DNA of 64,000 nt from Nymphaea colorata (taxonomy: Eukaryota; Streptophyta; Magnoliopsida; Nymphaeales; Nymphaeaceae). Location: positions 16,495,354 through 16,559,353 of the forward strand of contig NC_045142.1 in assembly GCF_008831285.2 (NCBI RefSeq). Reading direction: 5' to 3'. Shown one piece after another: positions 21,960 through 35,045 of this stretch. The translations under genes were made by a program, and so were the position numbers. How positions within the stretch are numbered: position 1 is the first letter of the stretch; each line of letters opens with the position of its first letter. The notes below the pieces were generated by a model that saw only the letters and a program-made list of their open reading frames with translations, was not told the DNA's origin and searched no databases.

Positions 21960-22413
21960 TGTAACAACTCGAGCAACTTCTAGGCTGGGGCCCCTGGTTC
22001 GGTGGATCCCAACCCACCCCCTAACAATTTCAGTTCAAACCCTAAAAAGGCTAAGAACCAGGACAACAATCTATTTAATAACCCTCCTTATAAGCCCTTG
22101 AAGATCCCTCACAATCTTCAATACGGGACTAAATTTTTTGGGTGTTACAATCCACCTCCCTTAAGGCACACGCGTCCGCACATGTCGGACCCCATGTCCG
22201 AATGTTGAACCGGCTCTGATACCACTGTAACAACCCGACCCACTTCTAGGCTCGTGCCCCTGTTCGGCGGATCTCAACCCACCCCCTAGCAATTTCGTTC
22301 AAACCCCAAAAAGGCTAAGAACTGGGACAATGATCTACTTAATAACCCTCTTTTTAAGCTATTGAAGATCCCTCACAATCTTCAATACGATACTAAATTT
22401 TTTGGTTGTTACA
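21960..22413 (-). mobile_element. TRIM element 1
   Basis: A complete terminal-repeat retrotransposon in miniature, 454 bp. LTRs are 21960-22149 and 22226-22413 (TGTAAC...GTTACA), the internal part is only 76 bp and target duplications are TGAAC (21955-21959 and 22414-22418). On minus the internal part reads primer site TGGTATCAGAGCCGG (22224-22210), then a purine-rich tract (about 22166-22150). The minus-strand LTR contains a TTATAAGG-type box. It codes for nothing and must be mobilised in trans. The LTR lacks the 5S-like sequence of Cassandra TRIMs, so it belongs to another family. It lies in XRCC2 intron 5. Confidence 0.93.
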
Positions 22414-22418
22414 TGAAC

Positions 22419-23108
22419 TGGGTCCAACATAATTTTCTTCCTCTCATAAATTTTTAATCTTTGCTTATGCCAAAGTGATCCCACGCCAATGAATAAGAAT
22501 GAGAACTTAGATTAATTAATAAGCAAACTACATTTTTTTTTATATAAATTTTACTTTTTCAGTATTTGATAATACAAGAAACAAATTATTATCTATTCAT
22601 CACATGTGTTGAGAAATAATGAATACATGTGGTGGAGTAGATAGAATTTAGGTTTGGGTGTTTGGGTCTCTTTTAGAATTCTAAAATTTAATGGACCTAA
22701 ATTGTAATTCTTTTCTTATCCCTACTTAAAGAAGTGATTAGCTCTAATCTGTGTTTCACAACTCACGGAGTCAACTGATTGACTTTGTTGACTCGGCAGA
22801 AAATTTGGGCCATTATCACATGTGGATTTCCATCGAGTTTTGATCTGAACTTTTCACAGTAGTTTCTCCTTTGTATTGATAAGATATTCAAATTACATGG
22901 AATTTTTTTTATTTAACCAGATCTTTCTTGAATTTTTTAAATTTGGTTTTTCTGAAATTTCTGATTTCAGGACACAGTGAAGAGGCACTTCTGACTTTTC
23001 ATAGTCATATCTTAAGTTTCACATAGAGCTTTTCATATACTAAAATTGGTCTGATCCCAGCATGCCTTGAGAGTCACCGAACCAATCTTCAGAGAAATTA
23101 GTTTTCAT
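22419..23108. other. Intron 5 sequence, nothing recognised
   Basis: AT-rich non-coding sequence between TRIM 1 and the hAT-like element. No exon signal or repeat was seen. Confidence 0.5.
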
Positions 23109-23567
23109 CTATGTCACATAGGTACGGGTGCCGGTGCGGGTATTGGTGCGGGTACGGATACTGACCATTTTCAAAAAACTTGGGTGCGGGGGCATGGCCG
23201 TATATAAATATAAACAATAAGAAATACTTAAAAAATATGTATCAAAATAAAAAATATACATCAACATAAACAAATAAATAACATAGAAAATATATATAAA
23301 CGTCTCTTGCAGCAGTGTGTTTAAAAAACCTATGAAAAACTTTAAACATATGGATTATGGACAACCAAGCAGCCCCCTAGTCAAATATGAACATCAACCG
23401 AATTTTCAAATCTAAAGAATAGAATAAAAAGTAAGGTGGAAAAAATTAAATCAAAGTAAAATTAAGCAGTTTGAATCTATAGGTACCCAAGTGTCAAAGT
23501 ACCCATTTTGGGTACGGGTACGACGACACGGGTACGTGGACCTTACTGAAGTACCCAAGTGACTTAG
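23109..23567. mobile_element. hAT-like miniature element, GGTACGGGT family (copy 1)
   Basis: 459 bp with terminal inverted repeats CTATGTCACATAGGTAC and (reversed) CTAAGTCACTTGGGTAC. The 8-bp flanks match at 7 of 8 bases (GTTTTCAT and GTCTTCAT). Sub-terminal GGTACGGGT / GGTGCGGGT words are repeated on both sides; the centre is AT-rich and non-coding. Confidence 0.78.
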
Positions 23568-24417
23568 GTCTTCATTTACCTATGAAATCTATAAAATTTG
23601 AGAATCTATCCCTTGACACCATTTCTGCACTAGTTAGGGGTACTTTAGCTTAGCATTAGATTAGTTTTATTATTTTCTGTCATTTCCAGCAGAGTAGTTA
23701 GTTTATTTCCAGAATATAGACAGACAGGATACTTGAATAGTTCAACGTTTTGAACTTTAGTTTTATTGTTTAGTTTTAGTTCAGTTGAATTATTTATTTT
23801 GCTTGCTAATCTATTTGTTGAGTGTTGTTAGGCCATTACAGCTGTTCTACAGTTTCCACCTATTCTTCTGCTTCTCTTACTGTTTCATGAACTTATTCAT
23901 GGATCGTAACAATCTCAACAAATTTAAAAACAAAAAAGAGCTATAAAAAAAAAGGGAAAAAAGTGTTCTTTGAAGGAAAAAATTAATTTAACAAGTTTTA
24001 TCACATTCTTTTCTGTGTACTTCGTGTTTTTTTTTCCTTTTTTCAATTTTTATCTTTTCTAACATTAATATCATGGATTAAATTTTAAACTTAAACTACT
24101 TATTTATCACCATTAAAACATTATTTTATATGACTCATTAGTTTCTCATGTATTCTATTTTTATTTAATGTTTATAATTTTTTTTAAATGCCAAGACTTT
24201 TCTGACATTTTCTTGAGAAAAACAACTTTGCTAAAACATATCCAAGAAAAGCTTTGTTGTTGGAAACGTGAGAATGATATTTGTAACAATGGTAAAACTA
24301 TGGAATATAGAGCTGACAAGCACTTCCACACTGTAAAACAATAAAATAAATGATAAAAACATTGGAATTAAACATCGCCAGCAGTCAAAATGTCAAATAG
24401 AGTCCTTAAATAACTAC

Positions 24418-24477
24418 CTGTTACCACCTGTGGCCCACATACTGGATGCTCGATCAGTCCAATAGAATGCACTGATG
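24418..24477 (-). CDS. XRCC2: XRCC2 exon 5 (residues 199-217)
   Basis: A 60-bp exon encoding ISAFYWTDRASSMWATGGN. The first base C completes the split serine codon of exon 4, and a trailing AG opens an arginine codon completed in exon 6. SAFYWTDR matches human SAFYWIDR directly after the Walker B strand. The acceptor is a pyrimidine tract with TTTCAG ending at 24478; the donor is GTAGTT at 24417. The preceding intron (35495-24478) is about 11 kb and is mostly Copia D with its nested element E. Confidence 0.88.
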
Positions 24478-25487
24478 CTGAAAGCAAAAGCACATAAGAA
24501 TCTTTCGAAATGCAAGTATATGCATTATACTCTTAATAAGAACAAGCCTATTGGAAAATGAAAAATCTAAACTAGTAACATGGAAGATACACTTAAGGGC
24601 ACAAAAGCATAGCTACAGATTTGTTGACAGATATTTCTTCACAAGGTTTTCATGAGCCTTTTCAAGAAGTGATTTCTCTCAGCAAAAATATCATGTATTA
24701 AAAAAAATGAAAAACTAAAGAAAAAATCAGAAGAATAACGACCAAAACAGTTAAATGAGTTTTTAGGAAAATCAGCCAAAAAGAGGGAAAGTACATATGA
24801 AAGTTATAATGCACTAAGTAGCATCATTTTGACTGTAACATTATATCCAAACTGCAGCAATAAGATCAATATTTTGAAGACAAAGTGAATCTGTTTTATT
24901 ACGCACCCAATCTTCTTTCTCATAAACATAAGAGTGCTGCCAAACTGACACTGAATTTGTATAGCAATGTCGAAAAACCATGATACACAATTAATAGATG
25001 GGAAAAGGATGTCTCTTTTCATTGAGAAAGTGTGGTACATCCATCGATTTGCTGGAAGCCATAGATGAAGTCTTTGAGTGGCATAGCCCTAAGCCATTAC
25101 ATTGTATGAAATATCATAACTGCACTGGATCAGCCATTACACAAAATGCAAACGAGAACAACGAAAGGATATGCCAAAGGCCAGATGAAAACAAGGAATA
25201 AAACTAACTGCAAATAGAACTGAGTGTAACTTTAAGGCTTTATATTGGAGACATTTTCTAACAAAGCTTCTATAGTAAAATGCTACAGAAACGTTCCATG
25301 TACTAAAATATTAGAGTATAAGAAAAACTAAGAGATCAAAAAAGAATATGTTGTATTATTCCAAATGGAATCCATAAAAATTTCTGAGAGAGAGAGACTG
25401 GTAGCTACCAGTGTTAGATTTTAAAGTCCAAATTTCTTCACCTGTGAAGAAGAAGATAAGACAAGGTGGAAGGATATCCTTCAACAG

Positions 25488-26400
25488 CTACGTGACATGG
25501 GTATGTGGGATGGACCGCGTACCCACTCCGGTACGCAGGTATTCGGAACCGGGGGCGGTGTTAATGTTGGGCACGGGTTGGATCAGGTATGAATCAGACC
25601 CAATCCAAACGATAAAAAACATTGTTTTTATGTTCCGAAAGGTCGAGTTCTTCAGCTTGACCCCGACCGGCATTCTTCTACATTAGAGCAGTAGAGCAAT
25701 GACTGGTGGTGGCGATCACGTCCGGCGGCCACATCCGGCGGTGCACAGCGGCAACTGGCAACAGCCAGGTAAGTGTTTTTTTTTTTATTCGTTTCACTAT
25801 TACAACTTAGGGTTCCGTTTTTTTATTTGAGGGTTTTTCATTTTTTTGATTTGGGGATGTTTTTGTTTGAAGATTGAACCATAAATCTTTTGATTTATAT
25901 ACGTTTTGATGTTTTGTTTGATTTTATGTGTTTATCTATTGGTGCCACTTTTGTTTGGTTGCATTTATTTCTATCGGCTATTTTGGCTGCCAGTTTGATG
26001 AATCTATCGGCTATTTCTTTCAATTCTCTTCATCAACCAAAAAATGTGAGGTTGCCGATCAACGAAGCTTATGCACAAGCCTAAATGAAGAGTGATAGCC
26101 GGATCATGATCGGTTTTCTCACTTTTCTATAACAGTTGATTGCTTATTGTTTTATAATTTTATTCTTTGAATTTTCTGATCATTATATATTTTTTGTTTT
26201 GCATTTTTTTATTATTTTGCTTGTAGACTTTTTTATAGGATTACACTTATGACCTATTAATGTTTTTTTTTTCATTTTATCATTTTTTAGAATTTAAAAA
26301 TTTGCCGTACCCGCGTACCTATAATTTTCAAAATTGCCATACCCGAACCCGTATATCGCTGTACCCGTACCCTTACCGTACCCACACCCATGTGACATAG
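25488..26400. mobile_element. hAT-like element, GGTACGGGT family (copy 2)
   Basis: 913 bp with ends CTACGTGACATGGGTATG and (reversed) CTATGTCACATGGGTGTG. Target duplications TTCAACAG are perfect (25480-25487 and 26401-26408). Both ends carry tandem GGTACGGGT-like words. The inside has a GC-rich patch near 25700-25770 (GGTGGCGATCACGTCCGGCGG) followed by T-rich DNA. No transposase frame is visible. Confidence 0.85.
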
Positions 26401-26627
26401 TTCAACAGTGAATCGGCAGCGTCAATCAGTTTTGGCATGCCCTAATTTTATTGTATCAATGACACAAGATGTACAGAACATAAGAATACATAACTAATGG
26501 ATAAAATAACAAGTCTGTCCCTTGTTACATGTTGGGGCAGAATGCAACATAGTGAAGCCATATCGGACCCAGGTCAGATCCACAAGCATGACTCAACCTT
26601 AACAAATTTCAACCATACCATCAAATG

Positions 26628-26936
26628 CCAGACTTAATGGAATTGTTCAGACCATCAATTTTAAGGACATCAGACAGTGGAGATTAAGTTGTAAAAAAAT
26701 GCAGCACATTGTTTTTTCAGGAGACAAAATACCCCTCTAAGGAGGCAAGACGTCTCGATCAAGGAAACTTGAGAGAGAGAGGGAAACAAATGAGTCTACT
26801 TAAATGAGACTAGTTGCCTCCTTTGAGTGGTATTTTGGACTCTTGGAAAGACAGCATGGCTTCTGCATTTTAAGTCTAATCTCCACCATCTGATTTCCTT
26901 AGAGCTAATGGCCTAGACGATCCCCATTAAGTCTGG
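26628..26936. mobile_element. Foldback MITE
   Basis: Two arms of about 130 bp pair as an inverted repeat. The outer ends are CCAGACTTAATGG (26628) and CCATTAAGTCTGG (26936). Further paired blocks include AGTGGAGATTAAG with CTAATCTCCACCAT and AAAATACC with GGTATTTTGG. I could not fix the target duplication, so the superfamily is open. Confidence 0.75.
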
Positions 26937-27157
26937 TATATAAGGCTCTAGTTGAAAAGTTGTTCCTGATAGAATAATCATGCATCTTCATCACAAGTCA
27001 TATGGAGCAACATTTGAAGTCTTTTGCTGAGTTACAGGAAAAAATAGTGAAATTTTTTATAGATGAACTCCAAATATTAAGCCTTGAATCACCAACAATA
27101 ATCACAGAATATACGCAAAAGTAAAATACAAAACATTCTACCAAATGTGATCATTGT

Positions 27158-27444
27158 TGTTAGAATACCGTGTAATAGGGAACCGGGTCCGGATATGGAC
27201 CCGGTACCCATGGGCACGGGAACCGAGGACGGGCTCGATTCCCTAGGCGGGTCTCTCTACCTCCCTCTTTTATTCTAATCACTTATTGTAATTGTTGATT
27301 AAGTGAATTAAGTTTTCTCTCTCCTAGGGTTGCGGTTTTGCCCCTAGGTTAGAGCTTCCCCGTGGTTTTTCACCTCGTTCCGATGTTTTCCACGTAAATC
27401 CTGTGTTTGTTTTTCTTTCTCTTCCTCCGCTGCGTGTTTCTACA
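27158..27444 (+). repeat. 5' LTR of element D
   Basis: 287 bp, TGTTAGAATACC...GTTTCTACA. The primer site follows at 27445. Confidence 0.92.
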
Positions 27445-27823
27445 TTGTATTAGAGCCAAAATTGTGCTGTTTGGTTTCTTCGTTTGTGTGTGATTTAGGG
27501 TTTTTTTTTGGAACCCTAAGTCTGACCTTGCTGGAGTTCTATCTCCGACGTCGCCCTAAGTCCTGCCGCCGACGCAGCCCACCATCCCACCGCCGCCCGC
27601 CGTCGCCGTCCGCCGGTCTAACACCGCCCGACGTCGCCTGGGTGCGCCGACGCCGCTCACTGTTCGACGCCGCCCGCCGTCGCCTGGCCTGTTCCCCGCC
27701 CAGTGCCTGCTTGCCGGAAATCCCGCTGCCCGTCCTCGATTGTAGGCAAAGTGACGCAGCGCTCGGGTCCTCCTGCGTTTTTCTGGTATTCTCTGACTGT
27801 TGGATTTCTTTTTTGTGGTCGTT

Positions 27824-28817
27824 ATGGCTGAAGAGATGACCTCCAAGACCGATGTTACCTTTGACACGGGCAGCAATCCTAAGAGCGAAAATTTGTCTAT
27901 TCAAGTCACCTCTATTCGGCTGAACAAAGACAATTATCTCTCTTGGTCTGCTGCGCTTGAAATTGGGATTACTAGTCGCGGTCGTCTGCCCTATATCACT
28001 GGGGAGAAACCTACGCCTAATAAAACTGATCCTGGATGGGCGACTTGGGCGTTGGAAGATAGTCAAGTTAAGGTTTGAATTATTAGTTTTGTCTCTGCTG
28101 ATATTCAGCCCCTTATTTTGCGAAAGTTGACCTCATATGACATGTGGCCTGTGCTTGCGAAGATGTATGGCCGTAAAAAGAGAGTCCCTGCGTACATACC
28201 ATATTAAACGCAGCATCTATTCTCTTAAACAGGGTGACTTGTCTGTGGCATCCTTCTATGCAGCCCTGAAGACTAAATGGGAGGAACTAGATTATCATGT
28301 GAATGATGACTGGAATTGTGGGTCTGATCATGAACTGTACTGGAAGAAAGAGTGGATGGACTGCACTTTTATTTTTCTGGGAGGTCTGCGTGATGAGTTT
28401 GAATCCATTAGGAGTCAAATTCTCAACTGTGACGAGACCCCTGGAATTGAGGAGGTGTATGCCCAGGTGGAATCTGAGGAACAATGCCGTCAAGTGATGC
28501 ATATTGACTCTAGTCATGGTAGTTCACCCTCTGCTTTTGTTAGCCGTGCTCCAGGGACTCCTATTCGGCGTTGCAGTCACTGTAACAAGTTGGGACACTC
28601 AGTTGATTTTTGTTGGGATCTTCATCCTAAGAAGAGGCTCACCCGTGGTCGTCCTCCCTCTGGTAGGCGAGGTCCTCCTGTGCCTGATACTAGCTCTCCA
28701 AGTGTTGAAAAATTGAAGCTTTCCTCTGACCAAATCAAGGAATTACAAGCATACATCAGTCGGTTATCTACTACTAAGGAGGAAGCCTCCACGTCTGAGG
28801 GAGCTCAGTTAGCCTAA
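27824..28817 (+). pseudogene. Element D gag, broken
   Basis: Starts MAEEMTSKTD. IQVTSIRLNKDNYLSWSAALEIG matches B gag. A TGA at 28076 replaces the tryptophan codon seen in B. A one-base insertion near 28180 shifts the frame in the KKR segment. The CCHC knuckle CSHCNKLGHSVDFC is intact near 28573-28614. A TAA at 28815 replaces a glutamine codon of B. Three separate breaks show it cannot make Gag. Confidence 0.88.
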
Positions 28818-31584
28818 GCTCTTGTTGCCACAATTGATCAAGGTAATCCCTTACTTGGTGATTGGGTAGTTGACAGTGGAGCTACTCATCATATGACAGG
28901 GAACCCTAAGATGTTTCAAGAGTACAAATTGTCTTCAGGGCAGCAACACGTATCTCTGGCTGATGGGTCCTCGATCTTTGTGGCTGGAAAAGGGAGTTTC
29001 TCCTTATTAAATAAATATCTTCTGCATAATGCTCTTCATGTTCCCAATATTCTTGTGAATTTGTTATCTGTCAGTAGCATCACCAAAGAACTCAATTGTA
29101 ATCTAATTTTCTTGGCTGATCATTGTACCCTACAGGACTTGGTGACGGGGAAGAAGATTGGGATTGGTTCGGTTATTGATAGCCTCTACAGACTGCCCGT
29201 ACAGGTTGCCTCTCCTCTCATCTCAGCCACTAGCACACTGTTGACGGGCGTGGAGGACAGGTCTAGCATTATGAGATGGCACGAGCGCCTTGGACATCTC
29301 CCATTCCAATTGATTAAGTTGTTTCCTCGGTTGTTTACTTCTGTTCCCATGGACTCCTTCACATGTGAAGTGTGTTAGTTTGCTAAGCATGTTAGGGCTT
29401 CGTACCCTATTTCTATCAATAAAACCACTCGTCCTTTTGCTTTGGTTCACTCTGATGTTTGGGGTCCTTCGGGAGTACCCACTTGTCGTGGTTTCCATTA
29501 TTTTATGACTCTGATTGATGACTACTCCCGTTGTACGTTCATGTACTTGTTGAAAGAACGCAGTGAGGTTCCTGTCGTTGTCAAAAATTTTGTTGCCTTT
29601 GTCGAAAATCAATTTCAGACCTCTGTTCAGATTTTCCGTACTGATAATGCCAGGGAGTATGTCTCCCAATCCCTGGATGACTTCCTGCGGGGCAAGGATA
29701 TTGTTCATGAGACGTCCTGTAGTTATACTCCTCAAAATGGCGTGGCCGAACGTAAAAATCGCCATTTATTAGATGTCACCCGAGCTATTATGTTCCACAG
29801 GCACGTTCCTAAGCGCTACTGGGGCGATGCTCTCCTCACTAGTGCCCACCTCATCAACCGTATGCTCACTCGTGTGTTGAATGGCCGTACTCCTTACTCT
29901 GTGCTCAGTCCCACTCATAACCCCTGGCCTCTTACTCCTCGGGTGTTAAGTGTGTTTGCTTTGTTCATAACCATAGTCCCACCATCAAGAAACTTGACCC
30001 TCGGTTTGTCAAAGCTGTCTTCTTGGGGTATTCCTCCACTCAGAAAGGATATAAATGTATCGATCCTACTACATCCAAAATCTATGTCTCTCGGGATGTT
30101 ACCTTTCATGAACATGAGGCATATTTTCCTGTGAATCCTCTTCAGGGGGTTGTAGAGGGGACAGTGTGGAAGAGTATTCTCCAAATCAGCTTATTCAGTT
30201 TACTGACTTCTTGGACTACAAACTTAGTCACAGTGTGGAAGATACAGTCAGAAATGATAAAGACAGTCATGTGGAAGGGGGCCCTGTGGATGATCAGCCC
30301 ACATCTCGTGATCATTTGTTTGGCCAGATTTACACTAGAAAGGAGAAAGATGTGGTTGAGACTGTTGATGTAACCAATCCCAATCCTGTGAGTTCCCCGA
30401 ATGAACCAAGTCCAATGAATGAAGAGCTTCCCATAGCCCTGCGCAAAGGGACCAGGTCATGTACTTCTCACCCTATTCAGAGATTCATCTCATATTCAAA
30501 ACTCAGTAAAGAATACAAATGCTTTATTACCACTTTGTCTATGTCTGTGATTCCCAGGTGTGTGGAAGATGCTAGAGAGGATCTTAAATGGCTACAGGCT
30601 ATGACAGAAGAGATGGATGTCTTGGCAAAGAACAACACTTGGGAAGTGGTCGATATTCCCAAGGGGACTCACTTAGTTGGTTCCAAGTGGGTGTTTAGTG
30701 TGAAGTATAAACCTGATGGCACTGTGGAACGGTATAAAGCTCGTCTGGTTGCAAAGGGGTTCAGCCAAAAATACGGAATTGACTATCTTGAAACCTTTGC
30801 TCCTGTTGCAAAACTGAAGACTGTGAGGGTCATTTTGGCACTTGCAGTGCAAAAGAAGTGGGGCATGGACCAGCTTGATGTCAAGAATGCCTTCTTGAAC
30901 GGCCATCTAGAGGAGGAGGTCTATATGAGCATGCCTCCCGGATATGCTCAAAGTGAAAAATGCTGTCATCTCAAGAAGGCCTTGTACGGCCTGAAGCAGT
31001 CCCCTAGAGCATGGTTTGAAAGATTGAGGGCGGTAATGAAGACAAATGGGTACAAACAAGGAAATGGTGATTATACCTTGTTCATTAAGCAGAAAAGTGG
31101 CCTGGTGAGCATTCTTTTTGTGTATGTTGATGATATGATTGTCACAGGTGACGATGAAGAAGAGAAAAGGAAGATGAAGGAGAGGTTAGCTGCTGAATTT
31201 GACCTTAAAGATCTGGAAAAATTAAGATACTTTCTGGGAATAAAGATTGCTCGATCAAAGACAGGGTTTGTTATGAGCCAAAGGAAGTACACTCTGGACC
31301 TCCTGAAAGAGACAGGTAAACTGGGATGCAGGCCCTTTCTAACTCTAATGGAGTCAGGTACAAAGGTAAGTATCAAAACTGGTAACATCCTGGATGAGGA
31401 AAGAAAAGGACGGTATCAGAGGCTGGTTGGTAAGCTTATTTATCTTACTCTTACTCGCGCTGATATTACTTATGTTGTAAATGTGTTGAGTCAGTTTATG
31501 CATGTTCCTACTGATTGTCACTGGAAGAGTGCAGAAAGAGTGTTGGGGTACCTGAAGAATAACCCAGGTAAAGGCTTACTGTAT
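28818..31584 (+). pseudogene. Element D protease, integrase, RT, broken
   Basis: Protease DWVVDSGATHHM is near 28860. Integrase carries HERLGHLP, then CEVC followed by a stop at 29376, then FAKHVRASYP and the DDE core (HSDVWG, RTDNARE, NGVAERKNRHLL). Frameshifts lie near 29945 and 30150. RT from GSKWVFSVKYKPDG (about 30677) is open, with YVDDMIVTG near 31130. RNase H is cut at KGLLY by element E (target duplication TGTAT) and resumes at 34533. RT itself has no stop up to the insertion. Confidence 0.88.
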
Positions 31585-34527
31585 TGTCACACCCCAACCT
31601 TTTGACCCTCAAACAAATTTTTTTTTTTTTTTTATAAACATAAAGCATTGAGGTGCGACTACACAACAATTTCAAAAAAAAGATGGAGCTATGTCATTTG
31701 AAACCATGGGGCAAACTTTCATTTATATAACAATTTCAATTCATACAAAGTCACATATATGTGTATGACAAAGATGCCCCAAACCACAACTTTGATGCCT
31801 AACACAAATAAGACATCAAAAAGACCAAACTATGACGCGCCGGCACTACCAAAGACCCAAAACCTCCCTAGTAGGATGTGAGTGAAGCCATCTAATCAAC
31901 CTGCTGCCCCGGGTCCACCAAAACCTGAAAAAGAAATAACTGAAGGCTTAGCCTTCGCAGTATGGCAACAAGCCAGGAAAATCTCAAACCCTCTTAGGTA
32001 GGGCTCAAATCCAAGAACAATCATAAAACAATCTATCGTCATGTCGTGTCAGGACATAGGCACATCATTTGCCAAGAAAACCCCTAACATATACCACGAC
32101 ATGAAAGACCACTCAAGGGCCACAGAAACACAATCTCAATCACATGCAAGGCATGCTTAAACATTTCATTTCAATCATAGCATTCACATGCCCATCAATC
32201 ACATACATTCGTTCCCACACATTTCAATTAGGTACATTCATTTTCATTAGCTTTAGTGAATTGACAGTTCCTGTGGGTGCAAACACAGGCACGTGCCCAC
32301 CGCGGACGGCCCATAGCCGAGCGTGGTGGCCCAGAACAGTATGGATTCATCCATCCGCTGCAGCGGTAGAGCACTCATCCATGGATGTGTGAATTCCACG
32401 GAGAGATACTCAACCCTCCCTAGGACACCCAGGTTGGGAAGGCGAGAGCCCACGCTCCAAGCACGTCACACAACAGTACCCTGGGGCCTTGCACCGCCTG
32501 CGCTCCGAACAGGCGAGACCAGTGGCGAAGGCGGGACAACTCCCAAACACATAGCCACATCCCACTGGTCTCTCATCTCTTATTCTTTCATTCTTATCAT
32601 TATAATTGCACAATTACAGAATGACCGGCTAGCTCGAGATTGGTTCACTTCACGAGTGCACCCACACCTACAATTGCCTCCCCACGAGGTCTACACATAA
32701 CAATAACAGTCATAGCTAGCTGTCATACAATACGGGTACAACTACCCTCCAATTCCAATCAATTGCATTATTGCCCACGACAATACATATGCAACAATTC
32801 ACAACATTCACATTCATAAAAATTCACATCTTATCAAACACATCAATCAGATCTTTCAAAACTTGGCCAAATCCCGGAGAGTAGTCTCGATCCGTGATGG
32901 CTCGTATCTGTCCTATGCAATTGTCATTCTATGATGCTCTCTAATGCACAATCGGGGTCGAGGAGACACTCGACTCGATACCCCACCTCATCTGTCCTAA
33001 GCAGTTATCAATTCTAGCATGCACATGCAAATGCGTAACAGTTTTCAAAACAAGCTTCTAATAGCTTTCCAAAACAGAACTTGTCACATGACAAATCATT
33101 CACAATCACACACATCAATCACACCTTTCAAAACTTAGCCAATCAATCACACCTTTCAAAACTTAGCCAAACCACGGAGAGTAGTCTCGGTCTGTGATTG
33201 GCTCGCATCTGTCCTAGACAATTATCATTCTAGGATGCTTTCTAATGCATAATTGGGGTCGAAGAGACACTTGACTCGATACCCCACCTCATCTGTCCTA
33301 AACAGTTATCAATTCTAGCATGCACATGCAAAGGCGTAACATTTTCAAAACAATCACTAATAGCCTTTCAAAACCCTTCATATCATATATCAATTCATGT
33401 ACATGCATACACACATTCATTCACAAAACAATCTATCAAGCACATCACAATCCTAGGATCCCACGATCCTAAGAACACACATTCACACAATTGCCCAGGC
33501 AGGGATTTGCCTGGAATGCTGCCATACCTGTCACGCGTCCACTAAACACCTTGAACTACGACCCACATTGCTCAAGGCCTACTTGACGTGCCCGGTGTAC
33601 CTGCAAACATAACAAAATGGTAAGTTCTCTACTCATTTCGCTTACCATCGATACAAATCTGAAAATACCGTCATCGAGGCATGTCTTCGCCTCAAATGGG
33701 TGTCGACCCACGAAACCCTCCAAAAAGGATCTCTACCCAACCCACGAGGTTGTCGCCAACGATTAGAACTCAAAACTTGTATTCGACTTATCACATGTAC
33801 GACGATTCTCACTTGTTTTCCTTAGTTGAGGTGTTTTCCCCACCATAAGATTCTCAACATACAACGTATATGCACCTCAATAGAAACATATTTCCCCAAG
33901 CTAACCAAAATGATTCTAACGTTCTCCATAACAATACAATATCTACCATGCTTCCTAATTGCTTCGAAAATCAACCCATCATGCTTATAAGATCATTGTA
34001 GACATGGATCATCGTTCCTCCACATGAGTCCTAGACCTTTCCCAAAATAGTAACGTCGTTAACAAACATCCTAATTCATCAAATCTTAAATCTAGCATGC
34101 TCCATTAATGATTATACATGCTCCAACAACAAATATACAACAATCTAGGCTCGATTAGGCCTTGCTCACCACAATTTAAGAGTCTTAACTGCTGGAGTCC
34201 TCCCGACAGCCACCTCACAAGTTCGAGAGGTCCTCAAACGGCTAAAATCTCGCAATGCCGCCACACCAACGCATTCTAGCCGCTGTTATGAGGGGGAAGA
34301 ACACATCCCCAAGCTGAGCGCCGCCGCCGCCGCCGTCCACTTCCGTCGCCGCTGCACCGACCTCCGTCTTCCTCTTCTCTGCGTTGTGGTCATAGCAAAG
34401 GGAGAGACGAAGAGGGGAAACGAGGGAGACGAGGGAGAAGAGGGCGGCGTCGGGCTCCCACGCTACTGGATTCGGGTCCGGGTCTGGACCCGATCCGGCC
34501 CACCTACAAAACGAGTCGAGCGTTACA
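31585..34527. mobile_element. Element E: long solo-LTR-like element in D
   Basis: 2943 bp with TGTCAC...GTTACA ends and target duplications TGTAT (31580-31584 and 34528-34532). It is the same family as element C, in reverse orientation: its first bases match the reverse complement of C's end and its GC-rich end matches C's start. No gag, pol or internal LTR is present. It keeps the empty site for the hAT-like element of C. Because it sits inside D, which is itself fairly young, E's insertion is recent. Confidence 0.82.
32840..33375. repeat. Two-copy tandem duplication inside element E
   Basis: Units of about 240 bp start near 32840 and 33140 and share GAGAGTAGTCTCG (offset 300), CACTTGACTCGATACCCC-like and TCTAGCATGCACATGCAAA blocks. 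A further 28-bp duplication lies near 33115-33170. Element C has the unit once. Confidence 0.85.
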
Positions 34528-34532
34528 TGTAT

Positions 34533-35045
34533 ACATGGCAGGACAAACTTAATATTGAAGGATACTCTGACGCCGATTGGGCTGGTTGCACGGATACCAG
34601 AAGGTCTACCACAGGGTACTGCATCTTTCTAAGGGGAAACCTAGTGGTATGGAGGAGTAAAAGGCAAGAGGTCTGTTCTAGATCCAGTGCTGAGGCTGAA
34701 TACAAGGCTGTTGATATGGGGGTTACAGAGATGTTATGGCTAAAGATTCTTCTAGCAGATATTAGAATTGAAATTGAAGAGAAGATGAAAATGTATTGTG
34801 ACAATAAGTCTGCGATTAACCTGGCAAATAATCCCATCCTGCATGACAGAACCAAACATGTGGAGATAGATCGCCACTTCATACGGGAGCGCATAGATTC
34901 AAAGGAGTTGATCCTTCCTTATATGAAGTCTGAAGATCAAATTATAGATGTTCTAACTAAGGCCTTATGTACATCTCAATTTGAAAAGAATGTTAGCAAG
35001 CTTGGCATGTTTGACATGTATGCCAAGCTTGAGGGGGAGTGTTAG
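34533..35045 (+). pseudogene. Element D RNase H end
   Basis: Continues from 31584 after element E: TWQDKLNIEGYSDADWAGCTDTRRSTTGYC, SSAEAEYKAV, CDNKSAI, HVEIDRHFIRE, ending KLEGEC with the stop inside the LTR. Open throughout; its link to RT is broken only by E. Confidence 0.88.

Noticed and set aside
24998-25201. 67-residue plus-strand frame between XRCC2 exons
   Set aside because: No family match, in a gene intron on the opposite strand, and no codon-level support.
27462-27839. 125-residue frame in the leader of element D
   Set aside because: It is untranslated leader; gag homology starts at 27824.
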